The position numbers and the translations under genes were made by a program. DNA of 60,264 nucleotides from Fuerstiella sp. (GTDB lineage Bacteria; Planctomycetota; Planctomycetia; Planctomycetales; Planctomycetaceae). The stretch lies in assembly GCA_022843805.1 (NCBI GenBank), contig JALHMY010000056.1, forward strand, positions 1-60,264, written 5' to 3'. The notes below the pieces were generated by a model. That model did no database searches. It worked only from the letters and a program-made list of their open reading frames with translations, and was not told the DNA's origin. The stretch's first letter is position 1. The number at the start of each line of letters is the position of its first letter. This document shows, in pieces, positions 16,559 to 25,175 of the stretch.

Positions 16559-16942
16559 TTTGCTTCCCTTTGAACATGTGATCACGATCTTCCGGTCTGC
16601 GGGCTGAGCGCGCGCTGACTCCCGGAGTCAGATCAGGAATCGAAGCAAAAATCGGACATTCAATTTGAAGAGTGTTATGCAAAGTACATTGAAATTCTGC
16701 CAGCCCTGAGATTGAACCGGAAAACAGAATCACTACTGCGAAGCTGCGAGAAATGTGTTACCGGATTTAATCCAGGGAGAGGATCATTTGGACCGTGTTT
16801 CACATGGATCAGGAGACAGGACTCTCTGTCCGGTTAATCACCGTAGCGCGGGCTTTCCGGAGTTGAGTCCGGAGTTCTCCGGATCCGAATGGCTGAGTTC
16901 ATCCGGTCCATTCGGCAAACACCTGATCAATTTACGGTCCAT
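16559..16942. other. Non-coding stretch upstream of Tad unit B
   Basis: These 384 bases hold no convincing gene. The part next to 16558 is the likely leader and promoter of unit B. A small dyad, TCCGGAGTTCTCCGGA, lies near 16869-16884. I see no repeat of the dispersed families here. Confidence 0.4.
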
Positions 16943-17293
16943 TCAGATAACGATGATCGAAGTCCATCGGAACTGAACAACGCCTTTTGGTATCCCTGCA
17001 CTGGCCAGATGGGAGCTGATGTCAGCTGATGATCTGGTATGAGAAGACTGGCCAGAGTCAGCTGGTTCCATCTGGTTCCGGCCGCATCTGTACCCATGCT
17101 GGCCGTTGCCGTGCTGGCATTGAGCGGACTTGATCGGCGCTTTGCACTCATCGCACTCGCTGTCGGTGGGGTACCTGGATTCGCACTTGCAGTCACAGCG
17201 TTTCGACTGGTTCAGCAGGACCTTCAAGTCCTGATACGAGTGATCGAACGCAGATTTCCCTGAATGTTTTACGGCCTCCGCATCGCCAGTCAC
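16943..17293 (-). CDS. Possible small Cys-rich protein
   Basis: A 116-codon frame begins 26 bases after the M28 peptidase gene on the same strand. The central part is rich in cysteines in a zinc-ribbon-like spacing (KRCDCKCES, then ECDECKAPIKSAQCQHG, then GYRCG), and the third codon positions there are mostly G or C, as in its neighbours. Against it: the start would be GTG with no ribosome site, and the tail looks random. The opposite strand offers a 74-codon hydrophobic frame (17039-17263) that I consider the shadow. Function unknown. Confidence 0.35.
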   Translation of the reverse strand: MTGDAEAVKHSGKSAFDHSYQDLKVLLNQSKRCDCKCESRYPTDSECDECKAPIKSAQCQHGNGQHGYRCGRNQMEPADSGQSSHTRSSADISSHLASAGIPKGVVQFRWTSIIVI

Positions 17294-17319
17294 TGCACGG
17301 CAGCCGACTCTTCCCGTGA

Positions 17320-18678
17320 TCAGTAACTTTGGGCAAAGCAGGATCGGTCGGCATCACTGGAAAGAGGAATGCCGGATTTTTCGAAGGAAGTCTGACGTTG
17401 GTTTCCATCGGGGCGCTCGAGCCTGTCGATGCATTCTGCCACCGACATCACAACCTTTTCGGCAAATTCGAAGTCGATCATTTCAATACGATCCATGGCT
17501 GTATGATAAAATGGGCTGCGAAAATTCGACGTGTCGGTCACCATGATTGCCGGGATTCCGGCATCCCAGAAAGGTGCATGGTCACTGCGACGAAGATCTC
17601 GCAACAGGCGAATGAAGCCGCGGTTAACGATCTGAACGAGGGGTAAGTTCTGCGATGCTGCACCCTGAGAAAATGCTTTGGCAAGTATTGCCGCTTTTTT
17701 ATTCGCGACAGTTGCGATAAAGTCGCCTCGCTGCTGTCGTGCGAGCACCTGTTTGCAGGCATCGGGTGCCAGCCACTGAAGTCCGGGGATTGATTGCTGA
17801 GACCCCCGTTGTTTGTCGCACATCCCGATCATTTCAAGACAGATCACGCCCGCAACGTTTTCTCCGGCCCTGACGATATTGCGAGCCATCGCTCTGCTTC
17901 CCAGCAGACAGCGGCCCCAGCCCTGCTGTTCTTCAAGATCCCAGGCGACCAGCCTGATGGTGTGCTCCAAACGCCGGTGTCGCAGTAACTCAGACAACGT
18001 GAGAATTCCGGCGACGGCGATACCATTGTCGTCGGCTCCAGGAGTGCCCTGAACAGTATCGTAATGAGCGCCCACAATCACAATGCCGGCTTTTTCATTC
18101 CAGCCTCGCTTTTCGGCGATAACGTTGTGCCCGGGACCATGTGGTCCCGTGACCGATTCTAACCGGACATCCCAGCCCATCTGTGTCAGATGAGCGGCGA
18201 TCAGATCGCGCACATGATCATGGTGCAGTCGGGATGATTTCGGGTGACGCTCACCGACAACTCTCTCAAGATGTTTCCGGAGCCGTTGAGAGCATGTGTC
18301 GCCTTCATGGTCATCCACTGATAACCGCAGCGAATTCGTTTGACTTTTGCTGTTTTGCTGTTGCGTACAGATGCGTGTCAGAAATCTCTCAATTGCCATT
18401 GTCCTGCGCTGGTTCGTCGAACCGTCGGTCAGAACAAGCAGTGCGGCAGCTGAGGTGAGGATCAACATCTCTGCAAAAGTTGGACTGCGGGAGGAATCAG
18501 TCGCCAGCAGGGCAAGTCCGATCAGCAGGTTCATCAGGAAGCCAATTCGTGCAATCATTGCTGGAGTTCTTTCGGGAAAACGAAATTGTCGATTCCGGGG
18601 TTCTAAACCGTCTTCAATCGGGCGCATCACTCCCGCATGTAACGCCCTGTCCCGCAACCGGCGGTGAATGAACGGCAC
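17320..18678 (-). CDS. M28-family zinc aminopeptidase with N-terminal membrane helices
   Basis: This is a zinc exopeptidase of the M28 family. In a 452-residue product the ligand and catalytic motifs are visible: GAHYDTV (H205, D207), GADDNGI (D216), the Glu pair in WDLEEQQG (E249/E250) and SDHAPFWDAGIPA near 385 with the last His. Two hydrophobic segments (about 43-60 and 70-84) anchor it, so the enzyme probably faces the periplasm. The start is uncertain; the ATG at 18558 (MIARIGFLMN) would also leave an intact anchor. It lies between the two Flp-headed genes, but no link to pilus assembly is shown. No unusual loss of active-site residues was seen. Confidence 0.88.
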   Translation of the reverse strand: MPFIHRRLRDRALHAGVMRPIEDGLEPRNRQFRFPERTPAMIARIGFLMNLLIGLALLATDSSRSPTFAEMLILTSAAALLVLTDGSTNQRRTMAIERFLTRICTQQQNSKSQTNSLRLSVDDHEGDTCSQRLRKHLERVVGERHPKSSRLHHDHVRDLIAAHLTQMGWDVRLESVTGPHGPGHNVIAEKRGWNEKAGIVIVGAHYDTVQGTPGADDNGIAVAGILTLSELLRHRRLEHTIRLVAWDLEEQQGWGRCLLGSRAMARNIVRAGENVAGVICLEMIGMCDKQRGSQQSIPGLQWLAPDACKQVLARQQRGDFIATVANKKAAILAKAFSQGAASQNLPLVQIVNRGFIRLLRDLRRSDHAPFWDAGIPAIMVTDTSNFRSPFYHTAMDRIEMIDFEFAEKVVMSVAECIDRLERPDGNQRQTSFEKSGIPLSSDADRSCFAQSY

Positions 18679-18882
18679 TGCTCCGGCAACAGATCACCGC
18701 CCGCAACCGAATACCGACATCTTTGCTGTCGATTTTTTGAGATTCGAGTATGGCATTGCGCAACTGAGGTGATTTCTGAGATTCCTACGTGTTGCCGTTT
18801 TTGTCTGTCCTGAGAAAACGGGCTTTGCTGATCTGTTTCACAGTTTCCCTTCATTTCACAGATCCGCGACGAGAGCAGTCCA

Positions 18883-20415
18883 ATGAAAAAGTACAGGTGC
18901 TGGTCACAGTTTTTCTCGAACGATCAGGGCAATCAATCACTTCAGAATGTGGGAACGATCGCCATTGCCGCCACCGTGCTGATGGGGTTGTTGCAGGCTG
19001 GCAGGACGTTTGAAGATCGCGGTCGCGAACGGCTGGAAGAACTGCTGGCCGGGAGAAACAACTCCGAAGCTGCGGCAACCATCGAACCAGCATGGGAGAA
19101 TTCCGGTGTTATCTCAACGATCGAAACCTCCACGGAGTCTTCGGCAAAGGCCGACCTGAACTCCGGTGCTCTTCGAACTTCCGACATTTCGGACGAAGTG
19201 CTCATGGCTTCGTTCAACTTCTCCGAGGCAACATCGTCCTCGGATTCCGGCAATTCAACTTCGAAGACAACGTTAAAATCGGGAATCACCAGCATCAGTG
19301 GCTCCATAGCCACCGGGCTGCCACTGAGTCCGAACGAGGACGTTGTAACGAAGGACACGCTGGAAGAGAATGAGTCGGCCGACGAAGTGACTGAAGTCAC
19401 TGAGACCACTGTGACACAAACAACCAGAGAATCGATCACGGAGCCAGAGAATCTGAAAAACGCCGGGATTTTGATCAGACCCCAGGCGACGATGGCTGCG
19501 AAGTCGCCTTCTGTTAAACCACCCGGCAACACAAACGCCAGTCAGGGCGCCAGCGCATCAGCCTCGCCTCTGTCATCCTTCAGCGGTTCAGGCAGTGCTG
19601 GTGCCGGAACATCGCCATCAGGCGTATCAGGAACTGGCGGCGGCAGCCTCGGGGCCGCCGGAATTGGGGGCAGTGGCAGCCCGCTCGGGTCTTCGTCCGG
19701 CGGGCAGGGAAGCTTCGGTTCTCAAGGTTTTAGTCCCGATTCCAGCAATGCCGGATCTGGCAAACCTTCGACGAACCCCGACTCGGACTCGGACGTCAGT
19801 TCGCAAAGCACAACAACCGGCAGCAACGCGGCTGCATCGATCGCAGAAACCGCAGGCCGCCTTCGAGATGCCATTCTCGGAGGAAACAGAAAGGCAAAGA
19901 ATGATACTGAACAGGATTCCGGCAGACTTCTGGAATCCCGAGCGGCGGACACTGGTTCTATGAATGAGTCCCGCCCGTCAGGTTCAATCAACGACTATGA
20001 AAACGTGTCGGCGGAGATGGAAGAACAGGGCGGAGAAACGGATCAGGCTAACGAGGATCCGGACGACATCCAGGATGCCTTACCTCAGCAAATACGTATT
20101 CTGGGACTCGATCGCACTGAACCCGAAAAACCTCGACTGCGTATCGCCCTGGGAGAATCGTTCGAGCAGATTCAAATCCATGCGGATGAACAGAAGCTGG
20201 CTTTCCGGGCACCATCAGCGGGATCGATCAGCACCATTCCGCTGACTCCAGCGCTTACTGAACCTGGCAGTGAAATTCTGCTGATCGGTATTTCAGAAGG
20301 CGTCCGGATTGGAGTTTACTATGAATTTCCTGTTGCACCTGCGCCTTCCACAGAGACGGATATCTCAGGAAGTCTGGCCACGGACAGCAGCATGTTCGAG
20401 GGTGAGGAGTTCTAA
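18883..20415 (+). CDS. Second Flp-headed protein with long low-complexity stalk
   Basis: The 510-residue protein starts with a Flp-like head (NDQGNQSLQNVGTIAIAATV, then LMGLLQAGRTFEDRG) that aligns residue for residue with Flp (14723-14905) and the GSGGS protein. Residues about 60-330 are Ser/Thr/Gly/Glu-rich and probably disordered (e.g. SGTGGGSLGAAGIGGSGSP). The end (about 400-490) is a compact beta-like domain (RILGLDRTEPEKPRLRIAL, then GSEILLIGISEGVRIGVYY). It is on the plus strand, directly followed by the hairpin-repeat array. Presumably it is processed by the same peptidase and displayed outside. The terminal domain is unrecognised. Confidence 0.8.
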   Translation: MKKYRCWSQFFSNDQGNQSLQNVGTIAIAATVLMGLLQAGRTFEDRGRERLEELLAGRNNSEAAATIEPAWENSGVISTIETSTESSAKADLNSGALRTSDISDEVLMASFNFSEATSSSDSGNSTSKTTLKSGITSISGSIATGLPLSPNEDVVTKDTLEENESADEVTEVTETTVTQTTRESITEPENLKNAGILIRPQATMAAKSPSVKPPGNTNASQGASASASPLSSFSGSGSAGAGTSPSGVSGTGGGSLGAAGIGGSGSPLGSSSGGQGSFGSQGFSPDSSNAGSGKPSTNPDSDSDVSSQSTTTGSNAAASIAETAGRLRDAILGGNRKAKNDTEQDSGRLLESRAADTGSMNESRPSGSINDYENVSAEMEEQGGETDQANEDPDDIQDALPQQIRILGLDRTEPEKPRLRIALGESFEQIQIHADEQKLAFRAPSAGSISTIPLTPALTEPGSEILLIGISEGVRIGVYYEFPVAPAPSTETDISGSLATDSSMFEGEEF

Positions 20416-20439
20416 CCGGACCTTGCCGTTCTGCCGTTC

Positions 20440-21317
20440 TCCCCCAACTTATATGGGGAAGGTGTCCTTAACAACCTCCCCTCCAGCGCAGCGAAGCGAA
20501 GTGGGAGGGGTCGGCCGCCAGGCCGGGGGAGGGCTCGCCGCGGCTTGCACAGAACGCTGTCCCAATTGCACCCGCAACCCGCAGTTCACCCGGCCCCCTC
20601 CCGATCTCGCTGCCGCTCGCTCGACCTCCCCCGGCTTTGCTGGGAGAGGAGGTAATTATAACCTCCCCTCCCGCGCAGCGCAGCGAAGTGGGAGGGGTCG
20701 GCCGCCAGGCCGGGGGAGGGCCCGCCGCGTGTTGCACAGAACGGCGTCCCAATTGCACCCGCAACGCGCAGTTCACCCGGCCCCCTCCCGATCTTGCTTC
20801 GCTCGCTCGACCTCCCCCGGCTTCGCCGGGAGAGGAGGTTTTTTATAACCTCCCCCAGCTTATTTGGGGGGAGGTTAATATGACCTCCCCTCCCGCGCAG
20901 CGAAGCGAAGTGGGAGGGGTCGGCCGATAGGCCGGGGGAGGGCCCGCCGCGTGTTGTACAGAACGCCGCCCCAATTACACTCGCAACCCGCAGTTCACCC
21001 GGCCCCCTCCCGATCTCGCTGCCGCTCGCTCGACCTCCCCCGGCTTCGCCGGGAGAGGAGTTTTTTTATAACCTCCCCCAGCTTTGCTTAGGGGAGGTTA
21101 ATAAGACCTCCCCTCCCGCGCAGCGCAGCGAAGTGGGAGGGGTCGGCCGATAGGCCGGGGGGAGGGCCTGCCGCGTGTTGCACAGAACGGCGTCCCAATT
21201 GCACCCGCAACGCGCAGTTCACCGTCCCCCTCCCGATCTCGCTGCCGCTCGCTCGACCTCCCCCAGCTTTGCTGGGAGAGGAGGTTTTGGACAAGCTCCC
21301 CTCCCGCGCAGCGAAGA
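20440..21317 (+). repeat. Interspersed ~186-bp hairpin repeat, array 2
   Basis: Unit starts are at 20475, 20662, 20884 and 21107, with a truncated one near 21296. Spacings are 187, 222, 223 and 189 bases; the longer ones contain an extra ~35-base mini hairpin (CCTCCCCCAGC...GGGGAGG; 20849-20875 and 21070-21100). The array lies between a plus-strand and a minus-strand gene that both point into it, so it may serve as a bidirectional transcription end. Its last truncated unit stops one base before the stop codon of the second TadA gene. Within-array copies share variants (CCAATTGCACCCGCAAC) that differ from array 3. Confidence 0.95.
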
Positions 21318-22451
21318 TCACGTGCCGGAACAATCCGGAAACAGCGTACTCGTCAACTTCACGTGTTCCTGCAAACCCATACTGGATGGTTCGCCAGCAA
21401 ACGTAGGGATCTTTCCGGTAGGAAGAAGATTTCCCTGAATTTTACCTTCCGCAGTTCGACCAGACGCCTGAAAGTGAAAAAGGTCGTTCCAGACGTACTG
21501 ACCACGCTCTCCGGCAACATCCAGGCCACAGCATTCGGCGATGGAATGAACTCGGCGACTTCCATCCGACATTCGAGCCAGCTGCACAACCAGATGCACG
21601 GCCGACGCAACCTGCTGTCTGGCCACGTAGACGGGCAATTCCGCGTCGCTCATCAGACAGAGCGTTTCGAGGCGAATCACAGCATCTCGCGGAGTATTGG
21701 CATGCACAGTAGTCAGGGCTCCGGCATGGCCGGAAATCATCGACTGGATCAGATCCAGCGCCTCTCCCCGCCGAACCTCGCCGACAATAATTCGGTCTGG
21801 CCGCATTCGCAGAGTGTTCGCAAACAATTCCCGGATAGATATCTTTGGCGTATCTTCTCCATTGCCCTGCTGAGCTTCCAGAGAGATCGTGTGACCGTTC
21901 TCATTGAGCTGCAGTTCGGCTGTATCCTCAATCACAATGACTCGTTCATCTGTTGGAATACATGCCGACAGGGCATTCAGCAAGGATGTCTTTCCGGTGC
22001 CGGTACCTCCGGAGATAACAATATTTCGGTGCAGCTTCACGCAGACATCAAGAAATTCGGCAGCGACATCGCTGAGTGAATTGGTTTCCACCAGAGAATC
22101 CAGATGAAACGTCGACTTTTTAAAGCGGCGAATCGTGACGTGGACGCCGTTTTTTGCTGTGGGCGGAGTAATCACGTGAACTCGGGATCCATCCGGCAGG
22201 CGTCCGTCCATCGCGAGGTTCATGTCGTCCAGTGAACGACCGTTGAATTCAGCAATATTCCGAACTGCGGCAAGCAGAGTCGCATCTGATGCGAACTTCA
22301 GATCTGTGCAATAGAGCTTTCCGCCTTTCTCAACTCGAATATCGTTCGGCCCGTTGATCATGATTTCAGTGACATCCGGATCAGCCAGCAGGCTACCGAC
22401 CGGACGCAGAAAATAGGAAATCGACGACTGGTAAATCTCAGATGGCAGCAT
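21318..22451 (-). CDS. Second TadA/CpaF-type secretion ATPase
   Basis: The 377-residue ATPase keeps the complete CpaF core: EIMINGPNDIRVEKGG, RLPDGSRVHVI, Walker [13 protein letters not shown], the Asp box EDTAELQ, Walker B IIVGEVRRGEA and the His box TTVHANT. It lacks both the FHA domain and most of the N-terminal helical region found in the ATPase at 3763-5637. The start at 22451 is supported by GGGGGA eight bases upstream (ATG, MLPSEIYQSS). It stands alone, divergent from the J/pseudokinase gene. It may drive a second substrate or a retraction step, or belong to a partial second Tad set. The enzyme looks active from its motifs. Confidence 0.92.
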   Translation of the reverse strand: MLPSEIYQSSISYFLRPVGSLLADPDVTEIMINGPNDIRVEKGGKLYCTDLKFASDATLLAAVRNIAEFNGRSLDDMNLAMDGRLPDGSRVHVITPPTAKNGVHVTIRRFKKSTFHLDSLVETNSLSDVAAEFLDVCVKLHRNIVISGGTGTGKTSLLNALSACIPTDERVIVIEDTAELQLNENGHTISLEAQQGNGEDTPKISIRELFANTLRMRPDRIIVGEVRRGEALDLIQSMISGHAGALTTVHANTPRDAVIRLETLCLMSDAELPVYVARQQVASAVHLVVQLARMSDGSRRVHSIAECCGLDVAGERGQYVWNDLFHFQASGRTAEGKIQGNLLPTGKIPTFAGEPSSMGLQEHVKLTSTLFPDCSGT

Positions 22452-22628
22452 GAAGTTGTCCCCCGTCTGCAGAAAGAATGGGCACAACAATCAGTGCCTT
22501 TGACGTCAGATCATCCCCACACTCGTGCGCAGGACATGAAAAATGGAAGAAAAACTCTGTCCGATAAAGGTTCCGTCCGGTGATCTGACTGCAGACCGTC
22601 AATAAGTGACCTGTGGATCCGGGAGAAA
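22452..22628. promoter_or_regulatory. Divergent intergenic region, second TadA / pseudokinase
   Basis: These 177 bases separate the starts of two divergent genes and must hold promoters for both. Ribosome sites are visible at each end (GGGGGA toward the ATPase, GGGAG toward the kinase-like gene). No operator or sigma-specific motif was recognised. Confidence 0.45.
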
Positions 22629-25175
22629 ATGTCCATGCTGATGATTGCTGGAAAAGACAGGGAAAACTGTCCCTATCGGAATTGTCTTGGAGTCGATACG
22701 GCGGACGGACGTATTTCCTGGTACCAGCTTCTGGCTGTGGCGCCCGATGCCACGCATCATCAGCTGCTTCATCGGTGGAATCAGAGACGTACGCTTGCGA
22801 TCCAGAAGCGGATGGATTCGGGCAATCCGGTCTGGGACAGTATCCTGGACGAACTGGATCGCGCACTGGCCTGCCTTAGCCATCCTCGCAAGAAGGTGGA
22901 GTATGATCTTGATTTGTCACGGCGGCGCCGGCAGGCATCCATCATTCATCCGCAGGGCTGCAGCGTGGTGCCTCGACAGAATTTGACTGATGCTCCAGAC
23001 TCCCTGGAAGCCAATACAAGTTCCCCGGTCGCCGGACGCTATGAGAGTTCTGTGAATACAGCTGACTCAAATTCGACAGCCGAGTCCGATGCTCGCCGGC
23101 GGTTTGAACCGCTCCGTGTTCTGGGCCGTGGACAAAACGGAACCCGAGTATTTGAAGCCTATGAGTTTACTCTGGGACGGACAGTGGCGGTGAAGTGTCT
23201 TGAAAAGTCTTGTCGAAGCGAATCTCGCTGCCGCAGTTTTCTGGACGAAGCAAGGTTCCTTGCGTCGATCTCACATCCGAATCTCCTCGAGGTTCATACG
23301 GTCAACGAGCGGAGTGTGAGTTTTGCAATGGAATTCCTCGGACAAACTGTCCGAGAACACTTTAAGGTCGGCAGGAACGGCGAATGTCAGCCGGCCCAGG
23401 TTTCTGAGTTTCTTGAACAGAGTCTGTCTGTTCTTCAGTGTCTGCATGAAAAGGGAGTCGTTCACGGGGCCATCAGTCTGAAGAGTTTTCTCGTCACCGA
23501 TTCTGGTGTAATTAAGCTCGTTGATGCTCCGGGCTGTACCGGAACCGGACTTTTTCGCGCGCCTGCTCCGGACCAGATCTGCGTTGCTCCCGAGTTGCTT
23601 TCACCCGAATCGTTTGGTGAGCCAAAAGCGACTGTGGATCTCTATATGCTGGGTTATGTGGCTGTTGAACTTCTTGCCGGAGATCGCCTTCCCAAATGGT
23701 TTCGCAAGATCAGCAGTTCCGATTCGGCAGACCAGCAGCAATGGCTGCGATGGCATGCTTCTCCTTTCGAAAAGCTTCCTTCGCTGGAGCAGCTTGTTCC
23801 GGGTCTGTCAGAGTCTCTGGCAGGTGTCATTGAAAAACTCTGCCAGAAACAGGTACTGGACAGATACCAGACGGCCGGCGATGCACTTCGGGATCTCGTC
23901 GTTGTCAAAAACAGTTCCGCTTTAAAGATGGCCGACACTGCCGGGTCAGGACTTAACGCATCGATCGCTGCAGAAACCGGTATCCACAATGTGGCGGGGA
24001 ATGCGCCGAACATCGTCGAGGCGAAGTTTCTGGAGGTGCAGCAACCCGATCTGCTGGAAATACTGCAGAATCCGACCCTGTTGTGGCAGACGTTTCGAGC
24101 AAACAGAAACCTGCAGATGATTGCAGCAGTGCTTGCGTGTTCTATGTTGCTTGCGTTGTTTCGACCGTCGGGATCAGCGTCGAAAACCAGTATACCGGAA
24201 CCCGAAACTGTGCCGGAGATCACATCGCTCGACGAATCTGTGCAAACCGACGACCGCCAGGACGAGAAATGGGAGGATCGCCCTTCATTTTCTGAACCAC
24301 CTTCCGAATCAACTGTCAAACCAGTATTTTCAGATCTGCCAGAGATCGCATATGTGGAACTGACTCCAGCGCCAGGGAAAACGAAGACACTCCCGAAAAG
24401 CCCGGGGTTCTCTTCGCCGGCTCCCGCTAAGGCTCTGCCGTTCCCGGTAAAAGGGCTTCGGGACAGTGACCAGTATTCACGGCTGGAGCGAACTCTGAAG
24501 CAGCTCGGAAAATCGCGAACTGGTGAGGATCGGATCAGGCTCCTGAATGAAGCTCGAAAGATTGCGCCGGCGGACCCCAGAGCCTCCTTTATCTATGCGG
24601 CAACCTTTGATTTTGAGGTTACTGTTCGAGATGAGCTGCTGCATGCTGTTGAACTGAGCGAATCGGTTTATACACAGCCGTTTCGCAAGTCCGTGGAAGT
24701 CACTCTGTGTGGCCCATCGGATAAACGGATCATTGCCGATACGGTGCTGGCTGATCTGATTCGCTTTCGAGTTCAGCTGAATCCGCAGCAGTTTGACGAT
24801 TTCCGAACATATGACTGGGAATGGGCTGGCCGGGTTCTGGGATACCTTGAACTACTCTCGAAAGACGATGATGGCATAAAAACAATGATGATCAGTAACC
24901 TGCCCAGAATCTGTGAGAATAATCATTCTGATGTGAGCGAGTGCATTGAACGAGGCAGAGAATTCGTTCGTGCTCAATCACGCAGTGCTGCATCCCGGGC
25001 AGCTTCAACATTTTTTCCGGTGCAGAAGCAACTCGAAATCGGACTATGCCTTGACACTTTGATGCAACCGGACGCATCGATCGTTCCCCAGATCAAAACG
25101 GAGCTTACTGTGTCGCGCAACCCGGCCGGCGCAGTCAGCGAAACAGGTCGAGGAATCGGTCTTCGTATTCCCTGA
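22629..25175 (+). CDS. Membrane-anchored pseudokinase with J-like N-terminal domain
   Basis: The 848-residue protein has a J-like segment (about 31-95: WYQLLAVAPDATHHQLL, then EYDLDLS) without the HPD tripeptide. A Ser/Thr-kinase-like fold follows (about 159-425): VAVK lysine K189, helix-C Glu E207, the APE at 320-322 and the DxYxxG-type D337 are kept. The catalytic loop reads HGAISLKSF (279-287) instead of HRDLKxxN, and the DFG is replaced by VDAPG (298-302). The catalytic Asp and the metal-binding Asn and Asp are therefore missing, so it should not phosphorylate. A membrane helix (about 496-512) is followed by a Pro-rich stretch and a ~250-residue exported helical domain. GGGAG precedes the start; the ATG at 22635 is equally possible. 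The gene's end overlaps the convergent PAC2 gene by 41 bases. Confidence 0.85.
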   Translation: MSMLMIAGKDRENCPYRNCLGVDTADGRISWYQLLAVAPDATHHQLLHRWNQRRTLAIQKRMDSGNPVWDSILDELDRALACLSHPRKKVEYDLDLSRRRRQASIIHPQGCSVVPRQNLTDAPDSLEANTSSPVAGRYESSVNTADSNSTAESDARRRFEPLRVLGRGQNGTRVFEAYEFTLGRTVAVKCLEKSCRSESRCRSFLDEARFLASISHPNLLEVHTVNERSVSFAMEFLGQTVREHFKVGRNGECQPAQVSEFLEQSLSVLQCLHEKGVVHGAISLKSFLVTDSGVIKLVDAPGCTGTGLFRAPAPDQICVAPELLSPESFGEPKATVDLYMLGYVAVELLAGDRLPKWFRKISSSDSADQQQWLRWHASPFEKLPSLEQLVPGLSESLAGVIEKLCQKQVLDRYQTAGDALRDLVVVKNSSALKMADTAGSGLNASIAAETGIHNVAGNAPNIVEAKFLEVQQPDLLEILQNPTLLWQTFRANRNLQMIAAVLACSMLLALFRPSGSASKTSIPEPETVPEITSLDESVQTDDRQDEKWEDRPSFSEPPSESTVKPVFSDLPEIAYVELTPAPGKTKTLPKSPGFSSPAPAKALPFPVKGLRDSDQYSRLERTLKQLGKSRTGEDRIRLLNEARKIAPADPRASFIYAATFDFEVTVRDELLHAVELSESVYTQPFRKSVEVTLCGPSDKRIIADTVLADLIRFRVQLNPQQFDDFRTYDWEWAGRVLGYLELLSKDDDGIKTMMISNLPRICENNHSDVSECIERGREFVRAQSRSAASRAASTFFPVQKQLEIGLCLDTLMQPDASIVPQIKTELTVSRNPAGAVSETGRGIGLRIP

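Noticed and set aside
17039..17263. 74-codon hydrophobic plus-strand frame
   Set aside because: It reads as the shadow of the Cys-rich minus frame, whose third positions are strongly G/C; no ribosome site.
20440..21317. Hairpin-repeat array as CRISPR
   Set aside because: The whole ~186-bp unit is repeated, with no short repeat plus variable spacer pattern and no cas genes.
22629..25175. Active Ser/Thr kinase
   Set aside because: The HRD Asp, catalytic-loop Asn and DFG Asp are all replaced, so it is described as a pseudokinase.
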